NCBI RefSeq assembly: GCF_905147365.1
Contig: NC_056425.1
Span: 8,997,501-9,061,500, forward strand
Source: Aricia agestis
Lineage: Eukaryota; Arthropoda; Insecta; Lepidoptera; Lycaenidae
Length of the DNA: 64,000 nt
Reading direction: 5' to 3'
Positions 42,588-53,720 of the stretch are shown piece after piece. The position numbers and the translations under genes are program-made. Within the stretch, counting starts at the first letter, position 1. The number at the start of each line of letters is the position of its first letter. Below the pieces are notes generated by a model. That model was not told where the DNA came from, ran no database searches, and was given only the letters and a program-made list of their open reading frames with translations.

Positions 42588-42833
42588 GCCGCGCTACACC
42601 GGATTTTTTTTTTCACTTTCAGTGTCATAATATGATTTTAAACTTTATCTTCATTATTGTGTACGCCGTAACTTTATCTTCATTATTGTGGCCGCCCGTG
42701 TACGCTCGTGGTCGCTGGCGCGATTTCTCAAGCGATACTATATTACAATAATGAAGATAAAGTTGAAAATCTGTATAAAATAATGACACTGAAAGGGTTA
42801 GCCTCGCCACTGTTATTCCGGTGTAGCGCGGCC
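42588..42833. mobile_element. 246-bp MITE M8
   Basis: Perfect 16-bp ends 'gccgcgctacaccgga' and complement. Inner arms 'cactttcagtgtcat' / 'atgacactgaaag' and 'aactttatcttcattattgt' / its complement. Part of the left arm is duplicated in tandem. A 17-base piece of its end also occurs at about 47731. Confidence 0.75.
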
Positions 42834-43142
42834 CATAGGATATGTTACTGAAATGTTTTCACGCAGACGGCAGCATCAGCACTGACAGTAAACAAAAAGG
42901 CTTGTTCGACGTTTGACAACGTTTCTGTCAATATTCTGATATGACGTGCGCATTTTGGTCGGATTATATTTTATTGTCTGTGCTAATAGCGCCCTCTGCT
43001 CCGGCTTTTGCGTAATATTCCCTATTGCCCTAACGTCAATATATTAACCAATCAGCAGGCTGTTGATTAGTTAACTCTGCTTGTGGTCTGTCTGCAGTAA
43101 ACGAACTAACTAAATGAGAAGACATTCAAAATTTCAACAGCC

Positions 43143-43550
43143 AACCCAACCGCGTTGGCAAGATGCCAGTATATTTTTTTTTATTCTTTATTTATTAAAG
43201 AGGGTTTGTTCGCTTAGCGAGCATGTCACCTTCATAGGAACATACAGAATAGTTTATGCCCTAAACCTAATGCCTCACTTAACTAATCTATATAACATGC
43301 TGGCCTCTTTTGCATCTTGCCTGCTCATAATATCGGCATCATCGAACCAAGGTCTTTTTGGTATAGTTATTTGCATAGTTTTATACCACACTCCTTTTAA
43401 TAATGACTGTTCATCAAAATATTCTTTCCATAACCGGTATCCTTGAGATTTTACGTTGGTTAATACTATAATATGTTACTATAGTCAGGAAGAAGCCCAA
43501 CTAGATCGCCCTGTGTGGTCAGCCGCCAGTCTTGCCAACGCGGTTGGGTT
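43143..43550 (-). mobile_element. 408-bp TIR element enclosing a coding-like fragment
   Basis: 'aacccaaccgcgttggcaag' and its exact complement form the ends. On the minus strand a 66-codon frame ends in TGA at 43275-43277. It includes QGYRLWKEYFDEQSLLKGV, WYKTMQITIPKRPWFDDAD and IMSRQDAKEASMLYRLVK. The 'IP.RPWF...SRQDA' stretch faintly resembles the end of RNase H domains in some non-LTR elements; that match is weak. Three TTAGG-like units adjoin the right end. Confidence 0.45.
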
Positions 43551-43601
43551 AGGTTAGGTTAGTGTCTTTTCTTGTGTTAATTAAAGTTAAGTAAACGTTA
43601 A

Positions 43602-43841
43602 ATGTCTCTTAGTGCGGCTGTTAAACTACAACATAAATTTACTGTTTACTCAATTCTACCTACACACATCGTCCATAAACACTCCTCGATGCGGCGTCTC
43701 AATAAACGTCAATTGTTAAAAGCGTCGACCATTAAATTCCAGCCATTAAAACGAGAAAGTAAAACGGAACGTATAAATTGGAATTTAGTTGAATTTTTTC
43801 CTTCCTACAAGGAAACCAACCTTGCCCGTTTGAAGCCATAA
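43602..43841 (+). CDS. Hypothetical 79-codon basic frame
   Basis: Opens MSLSAAVKLQHKF and continues with many Lys and Arg (RRLNKRQLLKASTIKF, KRESKTERINWNLVEFF) to TAA. No recognised domain, signal peptide or membrane segment. It lies just right of the TIR element and outside recognised repeats. Could be chance or a small gene; no promoter or poly(A) signal stands out. Confidence 0.2.
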   Translation: MSLSAAVKLQHKFTVYSILPTHIVHKHSSMRRLNKRQLLKASTIKFQPLKRESKTERINWNLVEFFPSYKETNLARLKP

Positions 43842-44082
43842 ATGGCAGTGTCGCCGTCTCCAAATATGGCGTCTCACTTCTATTATCACAGCAACTCGCG
43901 CCGCTTAAATCATTAGACTTGATTTATTCCTAATTAGAAAAGAAAATGTTTTTGTTACGGTCGATCCATCGAATAATAACCATGGAAGAGTACCTGAGTA
44001 AGAAAATGGTTACTGTGGAATTTTCTTACAGTTTGTTTTAAAACTACGATTTGTATTTGAACAATCATGGTTACCCTAGCTA

Positions 44083-44356
44083 CTGTAGGTAACAAAACAA
44101 AGTAATATTTTATATTACTATTTACTGTAGAATGTGTGTGTGCCTTTATAAGAGTTTACCGTGAAAGTAGCAGCGTTGTTTCTTACAGAAATGCTCCAAC
44201 GTTATGGATTTGCCTATACAACAATTAAAATAGGGTAACTATTTTAGCGCTGTTGCCTGCTGCTACTTTCACAGCGGACTCCTTGATAAGGGACACGTCA
44301 TGCACACTCTAAAGTCTAAACTCTAAAGCATTATCACTTTGTTTTGTTATACCCTG
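44083..44356. mobile_element. Diverged mariner-type MITE M5, copy 5
   Basis: Left end 'ctgtaggtaacaaaacaaag', right end 'cactttgttttgttataccctg'. Inner arms 'accgtgaaagtagcagcg' / 'tgctgctactttcacagcgg' (split). An older member of the family with a different centre. Confidence 0.65.
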
Positions 44357-44679
44357 TAATAGCTGTATATACTAGCCCTGGAGCCATATTTAAGCGGTGA
44401 AATTTATAACAGTTTTCGATCTATACTGTATTCTATTTCGATGGTCCGTTCCAACTAATCGTATAATGCTGGCTCTGTTGTTTATAACTCTTTGTTCTGG
44501 TACAAAAATGCAGGAAGTGTATCTTTTTCGTTCTAATTCCTAAGGATTATGGTGTGTTTCTGGGATTTGGCTAACGACTGTTGACTGTTCTCTACAGCAT
44601 GTATCATGGTATAAAACTTGATGTAAAGATAGACAAGCCAAATCTTATATCTTTAAACGAGCAATTCTTGTATATATGT

Positions 44680-44862
44680 ATATAATATATTTAAATCGGA
44701 ATCTCGGAATCGGCTCCAACGATTTTCATGAAATTTAGTATATAGGGGGTTTCGGGGGCGATAAATCGATCTAGCTAGGAATCATTTCTAGAAAATGCCA
44801 TTTTATTCGTGTTTTATCGAATACTGAACAAAGCTCGGTCAAATAGCTATTAATATACTTAA
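44680..44862 (-). repeat. Repeat C, minus-strand copy
   Basis: 'gaatcggctccaacgatttt', 'cgggggcgataaatcgatct' and 'aaagctcggtcaaatagct': complement of unit C. Confidence 0.7.
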
Positions 44863-45275
44863 GGGAGATCTCCCTTAGTGTCGTTTGGAAATTTTGATTG
44901 TTTTTTAAACATTTCCTGCTTTTCAATTGCTTGGAATAAATTGCTGCATTAGACCGCATCAACATGCGGTCCAACGATTAAGTTAAATAGTTTAAAGTTT
45001 TGATGTCTCATTTTAAGTATTCAAACGCAATAAAGTATATTCATTCATCGTTTAACTGAATTTCAACAGCTCTAAATGTGTTACTCTACATTTTGTTGAC
45101 TCAATCGACGGAGCGCCTGCATATTTGTTGTGTATCGTCGGCGCATATTTGCGTATCTGTTACAAAACGTTGCTCTATCTATATTTTGACTACAATAGTT
45201 TCATTTTATAGTGAAATGTTTTGAGTATACCAGAGATATAGAAAACGGACTAAGCAACGTCAAATCTGAGTTTTA
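44863..45275. other. Gene-free stretch
   Basis: A minus-strand frame enters from repeat C and is not supported as a gene. Otherwise AT-rich. Confidence 0.4.
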
Positions 45276-45716
45276 TATTAAGAGCTCACCTGACTCTAAA
45301 AATCAAACATCGTCCTTCTCTCTTCACACTCACGCCCGTCTTTCATATGCCAGGTGAAAAAGGACGGCGCGGAATCATCGCCGAGTTAGTTTTACTTGAA
45401 TAAAAGACGAACTATAATGATTATGAAAAAAGTGTTTTGAGCAAATTTAGGTTTTATCAATACCTTTTTAGATATTAAAAAATATTAAAGAAAAGACAGC
45501 AAACTTCGAAGATCCAAGCAAAAATGTGTCTAAAACAAGGTTTTTTGTAAAAAAGAAACTATCGAGCATTTTTTGAGTAATCGTGTTTTCGTCTTGAGCA
45601 TTTAATCTTTATGAACTGAAGTTACTTGTGTCAAAAAATCAGTTTTCTAGACCTTACAGATTTTGAGATCTAGGTTAATGTATGTAGTCAAGTTAGGGTC
45701 ATATGGGCTCTTAATA
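45276..45716. mobile_element. ~441-bp MITE
   Basis: 'tattaagagctcacctgact' at the left pairs imperfectly with 'gggtcatatgggctcttaat' at the right. The interior is AT-rich with no homologous arms. Likely a TA-target element (flanks TATA/TATA). Confidence 0.65.
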
Positions 45717-45721
45717 TAAGG

Positions 45722-46138
45722 GTGGGTTGCACCAACTTACTTTAACTATAACTATAATTTTAACTATAACTACAGCGCTAAAGTGTCAAATCTTTGGTTA
45801 AGGACGCCTTATTTAACGATAACCATAACCACCCATACTTAAATATCGATTTTTTTCGTGATAATTTACTAATGGATCAAAGTGTTGTTATAACGAATAT
45901 TTTTTCCTGACGATTTTTACGGATAATTCAATTTTTTATACTCTCAATCCCATTAACGGTCAATCCCATTAACGGTATAGCTTCAAATATAAAGGTAAGG
46001 TAGGTAATAAAAAAATAAACGCAACAGACATCTGTCAAAATCTGTGGTCAAAGTTAAGGTTAAAGTTAAGTTAGCCTAAACTATAACCATAACTCTGACC
46101 ATAACTGTAACTATAACCACGCCTCTGGTGCAACCCAC
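45722..46138. mobile_element. ~417-bp MITE with TAACTA-rich subterminal arms
   Basis: 'gtgggttgcacca' and its exact complement at the ends. Both subterminal zones are built of 'aactataac' words in opposite orientation ('taactataactataatttt' and 'aaccataactctgaccata'). A recognisable lepidopteran MITE type; it abuts the previous one. Confidence 0.75.
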
Positions 46139-46142
46139 TCTG

Positions 46143-46320
46143 AAACTTATTCTGGAATGGAGACCAAGGATGGGTAAACGGGGTGTAGGTCGACCTCCAA
46201 TTAGGTGAGACGACGATCTCCGTTTAGTTGCGGGTCCATGTTGGATGCGAGTAGTAGGAGGTCGGCCATCTTGGCGTTCATTGAGAGAGGCCTATGTCTA
46301 GCAGTTGACAAATTAAGGCT
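46143..46320 (+). pseudogene. C-terminal remnant of an RTE-type LINE ORF
   Basis: Plus strand, one frame with two internal stops: LEWRPRMGKRGVGRPPIR, TGA, DDDLRLVAGPCWMRVVGG, RPSWRSLREAYV, TAG, QLT. The order GRPP-x-RW-x-DD ... W ... EAYV..QWT is the familiar tail of RTE-group reverse transcriptases. 'aaggctgatttgatgattaa' then resembles the TGA-repeat 3' end of such elements. Severely 5'-truncated and dead. Confidence 0.75.
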
Positions 46321-46684
46321 GATTTGATGATTAATAGGGGATGAAAATTTGTAGCTAGGAATACTATTTCGAATTACCAAATCCGCTGGCAAAGGCTAGT
46401 TTTTTTAATCATAAAATTGTTTCGCAAAACACACATACATGACATATGACATGACATGCCCCCACATTATGTCTTCTAGATCGTAATGTAAAAAGTCAAA
46501 ACATATTCTCAATCTTTCCTCCAAGTCTACGTGTGACGACGCGTGCGTTGAGTCAGCGTCTATTTTAGTCCGTTTGAAGCGATGCGCGAGCGCACCCGAC
46601 CATCTTTAAGCTCATTCAAGCTATGTGTTGTTAGTGTTATTTTAAAACTGCATAACGCTTTGTTAGATGTGTTTAATATTATGC

Positions 46685-46870
46685 CACAACGCCGTTGCGC
46701 CGATATTTGTTACATATACATAAAGAGCGGAAACCGTACATTTTTCCGGGATAAAAAAGTATCCTTAGATGTCTTTGCCCGGTACTCGAAGCATCTCCAT
46801 TCTCCATACCTCAACAGAATTGGTTCAGCGGTTTGGGCGTGAAGAGGTAACAGACAGACATATTGTGACT
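46685..46870 (+). repeat. Repeat G copy
   Basis: 'caacgccgttgcgccgatat', 'ggaaaccgtacatttttccg', 'ttcagcggtttgggcgtgaa'. It breaks off after 'aacagacagacatattgtga'. Confidence 0.7.
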
Positions 46871-46997
46871 CGAATAAAATAAGCGCTGGAACGATACATA
46901 TTCTTACTTTATTGAATAAGTACATTCTTACATAATATTAAGTAAACACGATTTTTGTGATAGACCGTAGACTCTTCTTATTTCTAATATAATAATA

Positions 46998-47688
46998 CTA
47001 GCTGTTGCCCGCGACTTCGTCCGCGTGGACTTCAGTTTATAGCGCGCGATGTCAACAAAATTGGTGTCAAAAGCTTTTATAAAAAAACCCTGGTACCCCT
47101 TAAATCAATACAGCTGTGCAGTGTGCACACAATAAGTATTTCATTTTTTTATATTAAACTTTATACTTTATGCCAAATTTTAAAGCTTATTTAGCCCTCC
47201 AATTACACAACTTTACCCATAAACTATTTATCATTGATAGATTTAAGGTTACGTCACTGCAGATAAAGTACTGAGTTATTTAATACCGTAGAATAGATAT
47301 AACAATCGAAAAAAATCGAAACTTAAAAAGATGATACCACGTCTTATAGAAAGACTTTTGAGCAAGCGTCAGCGCGATGTAGAAGACGCACGGCGCCATC
47401 TATTATGAATTGTTGGAACTAACTTAATTTGAACAAATTTACGCATTTTCACCCCCTTACAACCCTTTTTTCCAGTAAAAAAGTAGCCTATGTCCTTTCT
47501 CAGGCTTTAGACTATCTGTATACAAAATTTCATTACAATCGGTTCGGAAGTTTTGGCGTTTGACGTGAAAGCGAGACTGACAGACAGACAGACAGACAGA
47601 GATACTTTTGGCGTTTGGCGTGAAAGCGAGACTGACAGACAGACAGACAGACAGAGATACTTTCGCATTTATAATATTAGTATAGATT
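46998..47688 (+). mobile_element. Repeat A copy 4
   Basis: 'ctagctgttgcccgcgactt' to 'ttataatattagtatagatt'. A stretch of about 55 bp with the GACA tract ('gcgagactgacagacagac') is duplicated near the 3' end. Confidence 0.75.
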
Positions 47689-47689
47689 A

Positions 47690-47857
47690 TGTGCACACTG
47701 CATAGCTGTTTTTGGGTATTTTGATTAATTAAGGGCCGCGCTACACCGGAAGCACTTACCAGGGTATTAAAAAGTTTTTAAATTTGACACAAATTTTGTT
47801 GACACCGCGCGCTATAAACTAAAGTCCACGCGGACGAAGTCGCGGGCAACAGCTAGT
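47690..47857 (-). repeat. Repeat A 5'-end fragment, inverted
   Basis: 'cgcgcgctataaactaaagt' and 'gaagtcgcgggcaacagcta' are the complement of the start of unit A. It carries an intruding piece identical to the end of MITE M8 ('ggccgcgctacaccgga'). Confidence 0.7.
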
Positions 47858-47867
47858 ATTATACATA

Positions 47868-47996
47868 AAATATGTTTAAGATTTTTGAAATTTTATTTTA
47901 ATACACATCCAAGACCCAGGAACATTGAAAACTTTTTGTTCCGCCTGCGGGACTCGAACCCAGGACCCCCGGGATGAGCGCTGGCCACGCGCAATG
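47868..47996 (-). mobile_element. tRNA-derived SINE, copy 2, with perfect B box
   Basis: On the minus strand: 'gtggccagcgctcatcccgg', then 'gggttcgagtcccgcag' (B box GGTTCGAGTCC), then 'ttcctgggtcttggatgtgt'. Same family as 1515-1770. Only the head and upper body survive. Confidence 0.7.
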
Positions 47997-47999
47997 CGA

Positions 48000-48136
48000 A
48001 TTCATTTTCATCGAAATTTTCATGGAAATAAGATATTTTCCCACATCAAAATGTAGCCTATGTCCTTTCTCAGACTCTAGAATAACTGTATACAAAATTT
48101 CATTGCAATCGGTTCAGTAGTTTTGGCGTGAAAGCA

Positions 48137-48167
<31 letters not shown>

Positions 48168-48200
48168 GATACTTTCGCATTTATAATATTAGTATGGATA
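48000..48200 (+). repeat. 3' part of a repeat A-like unit
   Basis: 'tagcctatgtcctttctcag', 'aatttcattgcaatcggttc', a GACA tract and 'ttataatattagtatggat'. It directly adjoins the reversed SINE, an arrangement also seen at 1515-1931. Confidence 0.65.
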
Positions 48201-48346
48201 AGCAAGAAGGAATATTTTGGTAGATTTTTCACACAATTATTAACACTTAATACGGTTCCCTTTTTTCTCCCATTAAATATAGCCTATATTCAGCAGAAAT
48301 AGTGTGGATTAAAAAATATGCATTAATACTTCCATCGTGCATCGGC

Positions 48347-48641
48347 ATCGTGGGTATCGCAGACACAATAGATCTTCAATTGTTATGCTGGCAGCCGGCT
48401 GCCGCTATTGGAGATTTATAGTTAAAGAAATTAATTAATTATAATAGCAATCAAAAATAATAGTCATTCAAAACTTATTTTAAAAAGTTCTAAAAATATT
48501 ACTTTCGTAGTCATAACTTTTAAAGCTTTTTTGAAATTAGGATTATAATAATGAAGCACGATAGTCTATATCAAATCAATAAAGCAGCACCCGGCTGTCG
48601 CATAACTATTGAAAATCTATTGTGTCTGCGATTCCCACGAT
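48347..48641. mobile_element. 295-bp MITE
   Basis: 'atcgtgggtatcgcagacac' with 'aatagat' pairs with 'attgtgtctgcgattcccac' plus GAT. Inner arms 'tgctggcagccgg' / 'cacccggctgtcgca'. A half copy is at about 11747-11830. Confidence 0.7.
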
Positions 48642-48649
48642 CGAGGTAA

Positions 48650-49129
48650 TATTTACGTGGACTCTCCGGGCGAGTCTGTGGCACTGATAATAATTAAATC
48701 TCTCCCCTACCGCACGCACACCCGCGCATCGCGCCTTGACGCCCAATTTGCAACGTGCAGCAGAAATCGTAATATTTTAATTTCGCCATAACATTAAAAC
48801 CAAACGTCCAATTTTAATCATTCAAAGACCGAATATTATCTACATTAACTGTACTTAGTGATGAAATAATTTATTTTGATAAGGGTCAATAGCATGATTT
48901 AAATAAACGCATTTAAATATAGTCCAAAAAAAATTCTAGATTTTTTAATAAAAAAATGGTTATTGTGCCTCACTCAACATAGATAGGTATAGTGTGTCGC
49001 GGACTTTTTTGTAGATATTTAAAAGATCTATAATTACTTAGAACATTTTATGCCTCTATCTTTTATAGTTTAGGCAGCGTACGCAAAATAAGTAACTTTT
49101 CTGGTTGATTTTTTAAACCTTGCGTCCGA
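48650..49129. other. Gene-free stretch
   Basis: AT-rich; no supportable feature. Confidence 0.4.
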
Positions 49130-49336
49130 AAATCCCAAATATCTTACGGAACCTTATATTTTTCCAAAATAAAAATTAGCCTATGTTCAGCAGAAATAAT
49201 GCAGGATTCCAATGGTAAAAGAATTTTTCAAATCGGTCCAGTAGTTTCGGAGCCTATTCGACTCAAACAAACAAACAAACAAACAAACAAACAAACAAAA
49301 AATCAAATCTTTCCTCTTTATAATAGTAGTGTAGAT
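49130..49336 (+). repeat. Dispersed repeat with (AAAC)n tract
   Basis: 'agcctatgttcagcagaaat', 'atcggtccagtagtttcgga', then an AAAC microsatellite (about 49266-49302) and 'cctctttataatagtagtgt'. Confidence 0.65.
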
Positions 49337-49972
49337 TATTATTGTAGCAGGAGGGAAGGTCGTTTTCCCCTTGGTTTTACTGTTATCTAATCTTGGAAGA
49401 TTGATCTATCGAAGGATAGGTGACCGACCGACCGTATTCCGATGAACTGCTGCTGTTGATACTAAAGATGGTGATGATGATGGAATTTGCTCTCAATTAT
49501 TGCCATACAGCGAGACCATAACGTGCGTGGCGTCGTAAACTATAATCAATTTGATCTCAACTGAAGTCTATTCACAGTTAAATTACCCTGGACTTCGTGA
49601 TGGTGATTTTTATGTCCTCGGCATAAGGATCATGCTAGAGGTAATATAATTCTGAACTAATTGGCGGTCAATGACGGCGGCCGGTCTAATTTCACATTAA
49701 TAGTCATATTTTAATCACTTTACTTGTGGCTAATGTAGTAATATGCTAACATGGCATATTGATTGCTCCGCCATTTATATTATGTCATACTACATGTTGT
49801 CCATAACTTCGCCTGTTTACAATTTTTTGGAGGGTTTGATGTGATAAAAACTGTGCTGTGACTTTTCCGACACCTCAAGTGTCTCCATACAGGATTTTTA
49901 GCTAGCGGCTTAAGTATGAAAACGTAATATGTAGTCATACATACATACAGACTGGCAACCAGGCCTTGTACC

Positions 49973-50101
49973 ATGAAACTGTTTTGAGACTCAAATAATC
50001 GGACGAGAATGCCGCATCTTACTCTAACAAACGTAAAATGACGTTGTTAGAGCAGGACGCGGCATTCTCGTCCGATTGTTTGAGTCTCAAAACAGTTTCA
50101 T
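49973..50101. mobile_element. 129-bp near-perfect palindromic MITE
   Basis: 'atgaaactgttttgagactc' and its complement, continuing 'cggacgagaatgccgc' / complement and 'actctaacaa' / 'ttgttagagc'. Only about 15 bases remain unpaired in the centre. Confidence 0.8.
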
Positions 50102-50699
50102 AGTAGGCCTACAGGCGCGGTCCGAAGGAGGTGGGGGGTCACAGGGAACATGACCTCCCCAAATCAAAGGTCAAATTGAAAAATCTCAAAATCTTGCCAT
50201 ATAATAAAAGGAAATTTCTAGTTATCCTATAACAGCGATAAATTTTTAGTGTAAGCGACAAGTGAGTGACCCCCTCCAAAACTTCAGGCTGCGACGGCGC
50301 CTGCTGGCAACTGACTGGAACGAGCCCGAATATTCCTTCTTTTCTTCTTCCGTCCAAATTAGTCAAACTTCATTATTATAATTTACAATTTAAAATGAAG
50401 GAGACTCGTTAGCACTCTAAAGTTAGGCATGAAAGTTCTGCCAGAGTTGAAATACTTACCTCTGAAAGTTATCTTGGTTAGTCAAGCGCATTGTAAACAA
50501 ACATTTATTTAAACATGCCCGCTGCCCACATCTTCCAATACAAGTTGATAGATAAATTGAAGCCAGATATTATTCCAGATATTTGGGTCACTGTGATTGG
50601 TTAAACGACCACAGTTGGCTTTTTGGTTCCGTTAAATTGACCAAATACTTGTATTAGGTTTAGTAAAATCAACTAGGGATACTTTGTATGTAGCTGTGT
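50102..50699. other. Gene-free stretch
   Basis: A minus-strand frame at 50139-50366 shows no domain or exon signals. No recognised repeat. Confidence 0.4.
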
Positions 50700-50830
50700 A
50701 TTCATACTAATATTATAAATGCGAAAGTGTATTTGTCTGTCTGTCTGTTACCTCTTCACGCCTAAACCGCTGGACCGATTTTGTTGAAATTTGGTATGGA
50801 GATACTTAGAGCCCCGGGAAAGGAGTGATG
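50700..50830 (-). repeat. Repeat G, minus-strand copy
   Basis: 'attcatactaatattataaa', 'tctgtctgtctgttacctct', 'cgcctaaaccgctggaccga', 'agccccgggaaaggag'. Confidence 0.7.
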
Positions 50831-50950
50831 AAATTGTAACTTTGAGTACGACAGTTATTATTTTCCTGTATAAATAGTATTCATGATAGCTGTAGATCAT
50901 ATTACAATAAATATGTATAGCTGTTTACACCTTATATTTAAGTTTCACAG

Positions 50951-51233
50951 ACGAAGCATGTCGTGGAAAAAATGGCTCCACCTAATTTGCCCTACTTTTG
51001 ACGGCGTAGGACAATTTTGGTTTGATAGATTTAGAGAAGAAGTAATAGCAACTAGCAGAAAGACGTAAGATAGACAAAGTTATATGTATGATTTACTGAG
51101 TAGCGTGTACTCTTGCTCCCAATAGAGTATTTTGCTCTTGCACAAGTTGGCGATGAATTAAATTGCTCAAACTACGACGAACTGAGGAGTAAATGGAGTT
51201 TCGTGAGGCTTCCTTATGTTTTACGAGCACTGT
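50951..51233 (+). CDS. Two exon-like segments of an unrecognised small gene or relic
   Basis: Segment 1: 'taagtttcacag' (acceptor-like) then ATG near 50958, encoding MSWKKWLHLICPTFDGVGQ and FWFDRFREEVIATSRK, up to GTAAGA at about 51067. Segment 2: after 'gctcccaatag' a frame reads YFALAQVGDELNCSNYDEL then RSKWSFVRLPYVLRALLI and TGA. Both look protein-like and lie outside known repeats. The junction phase does not work with the obvious sites, so either the splice differs, the copy is frameshifted, or one is chance. Confidence 0.3.
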
Positions 51234-51471
51234 TAATTTGAAATGTTTATATTGTTATTATGAAATTTTAAAAAACTATCGGAAGAACACAAAAACGTCT
51301 GTACATACTACTCGTAAATATAATATTATTCTAATGTGAAGTAGGTACCTTAGTAACAACTTGAAAGGGTTAGGCCTAAGAGTCAGACTAAACCGATAAA
51401 AGAAACTGACTCAGCTCATTTTAAATTTTATCACAAACCACATAGAAATCGTCGTAAATGAAAAAAATATT

Positions 51472-51698
51472 TTAAGTCACCGGCCCATCCTTGTCCGACG
51501 ACTCATTAATCGCGGGCCACGCTCGGGTGCATACGGAATTTTGATAGCGTGATTCAGGATCGACCGATTTGTCGCACAACACCGAACCGGGCATACTAAT
51601 GACAGATAATCCGAGAGACGGTGGTCGATAGTTAGCATACAATAACCCGCAAACGGTGGTGGGATATTTTTGTCCCACAGCTTGAAAAAATTACTCAA
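51472..51698 (-). other. GC-richer block with overlapping open frames
   Basis: Two overlapping minus-strand frames (73 and 68 codons) are open together. The 68-codon one (MGQKYPTTVCGLLYANYRP... DKDGPVT) has GC-leaning third positions. No domain recognised. Possibly a relic; not called as a gene. Confidence 0.22.
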
Positions 51699-51874
51699 CT
51701 ATGAAATTACTTTTAGAACAATCTTTACTGGATAAGGATAGGACCAGATGAATCAGAAGAATCCCCAATGCCAGGAACTACCTGTCGGTTTCGGGACAGT
51801 TAACATTACAATGTGACGCGTCGATGCTTAAAATTGAATTTGTTCTACTAATAACTACACAAAAAGATCACATA

Positions 51875-52210
51875 TACGTGGGAGAGCCATGCTTCGGCAC
51901 GAATGGGCTGGCTCGACCGGAGAAATACCACGTTCTCACAGAAAACCGGCGTGAAACAGCCAAGCGCTGTATTTCGCCGAGTGAGTGAGTTTACCGGAGG
52001 CCCAATCCCCTACCCTATTCCCTTTCCTTCCCTCCCCTATTCCCTTCCCTTCCCATCCCCACCTTCCCCTATTACCCTATTCCCTCTAAAAGGCCGACAA
52101 CGCACCTGCAGCTCTTCTGATGCTGCGAGTGTCTATAGGCGCCGGAAGTTACTTTCCATCAGGTGACCCGTTTGCTCGTTTGCCCCCTTATTTCATAAAA
52201 AAAAAAAAAG
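51875..52210 (+). mobile_element. Retroposon H with A tail (full-length-like)
   Basis: 'tacgtgggagagccatgctt' through 'ggctggctcgaccggag' and a CCTT-rich block to 'gcccccttatttcat' plus a 13-A run. The A tail sets the orientation of the family and argues for retroposition. Confidence 0.75.
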
Positions 52211-52655
52211 TTAATCAACAGAGTTGCCGTTCGTTTATATCTCTTTCAAAAAATGAATCGCGCCGCGACATTACAATATTTAATTGACCCTTAATTGGTG
52301 TAGAAATTGTAAACGGATTGTTCTTACAGACTCGTCCTTACTTTTCGTTGAAGCCATATTGGGAGAAGGGACTCGAATGTGAATATTTTAAACAGTCTGT
52401 CCCGAGTCCCGACATACAGTACCCAAGAGTTATTTCAGGACCAACGATAATGGTATTCGCCACCTTTTAGTTTATTTTTCCATAACCGTTTTTTATCCGT
52501 TCCATCGCGAATCACGATTAAAGATTTCAACGAATCTGTTTGTTCTTGGATTCTAAATAATTTATTTTTATACATAAATAAATCAGAGGATATAAGTAGG
52601 CAAATATTCAAGGTTTTTTTGGTTGTTTAATATATAGATAATATTTTAAGTATAC
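52211..52655. other. Gene-free stretch
   Basis: AT-rich, with no recognised feature. Confidence 0.4.
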
Positions 52656-52966
52656 TAGCTGTCCCGGCAAACGTTATTTCGCCCGTCTTATTTTATTGAA
52701 GTTACTAAATAAGTATGTGCAATATCCATGGCAACGTCCATCGCTATCCCGTCGCACAAACAATGGTCGCCGTCAGTCTCGAGTTGTAATAATTTACTTT
52801 TATTTATTCAACAAAATATGCACTTATCAATATAAAGAGTACCCAGTAGCCGATTCTCAGACCCACTGAATATGCATATAAAATTTGGTTGAAATCAGTA
52901 AAGCCGTTTCGGAGGAGTACGCGGCCGAACATTGTGACACGAGAATTTTATATATAAGTATACTAG
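52656..52966 (+). repeat. Repeat B copy
   Basis: 'ctagctgtcccggcaaacgt', 'acaatggtcgccgtcagtct', 'aaagccgtttcggaggagta' and 'attgtgacacgagaatttt'. It runs directly into repeat D. Confidence 0.75.
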
Positions 52967-53260
52967 CTGTCCCGGTGAACTTCGTGTCACTTTAAAACCT
53001 TCCCTGGACTTCTACGAATATTTTAAAACTAAAATCAGCCCAATCCGTTCAGCCGTTTTCGAGTTTTAGCGCGACTAACACATTTGAAAATCCATTTATA
53101 TATATATAGACTAGCTGTCCCGGTGAACTTCGTGTCACTTTAAAACCTTCCCTGGACTTCTACGAATATTTTAAGACTAAAATCAGCCCAATCCGTTCAG
53201 CCGTTTTCGAGTTTTAGCGCGACGAACACATTTGGAAATCCATTTTTATATATAAGATTG
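52966..53260 (+). repeat. Two repeat D copies in tandem
   Basis: Each copy opens 'ctagctgtcccggtgaactt' (about 52969 and 53112) and holds 'cagccgttttcgagttttag'. They differ at only a few positions, so the duplication is recent relative to other D copies. Confidence 0.75.
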
Positions 53261-53720
53261 TGTTTACTCATTTTGTGAAAATGTAGAAATTTTCGTTTTA
53301 TTTTTGTGATGAAGCTTGTAATGAGTTTTATACAGTCTCATACTACTAAGAAACTTAAGATTTGGATCTAAAAACAAGCACCAAAAATGTAAAACGGAGA
53401 ATTAAAAATTTCAAACACATTTCTCCGACCAAGTGCTTCTAGGATATTACTATATAAAATTTAAATAGCTTTTTAGAACTTAGGTTTTATCTAAAATCTA
53501 GCATTTCTTGTCGGTCTCGAGTCTCGACTCTCGGCGCTTGTTGCGGTCTAATTAACCCTCCATCGTCTCGGGGGCCGCTAACGAGACGTGACACTCGGGG
53601 GGTTAATATGTTTTCACTTGCAACTTACCGTGTAGAAAAATCTTAATAAGCTACTTACTGCCGCATTCAGAGACATTAAGATTAACTTTAATATATCTAA
53701 TGAAGAGTTTTATAGAATAC

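Noticed and set aside
42332..42628. 98-codon minus-strand frame
   Set aside because: Spans the GC-rich MITE at 42402-42572; palindrome-derived.
43547..43562. Telomeric TTAGG array
   Set aside because: Only about three units; too short to call telomeric.
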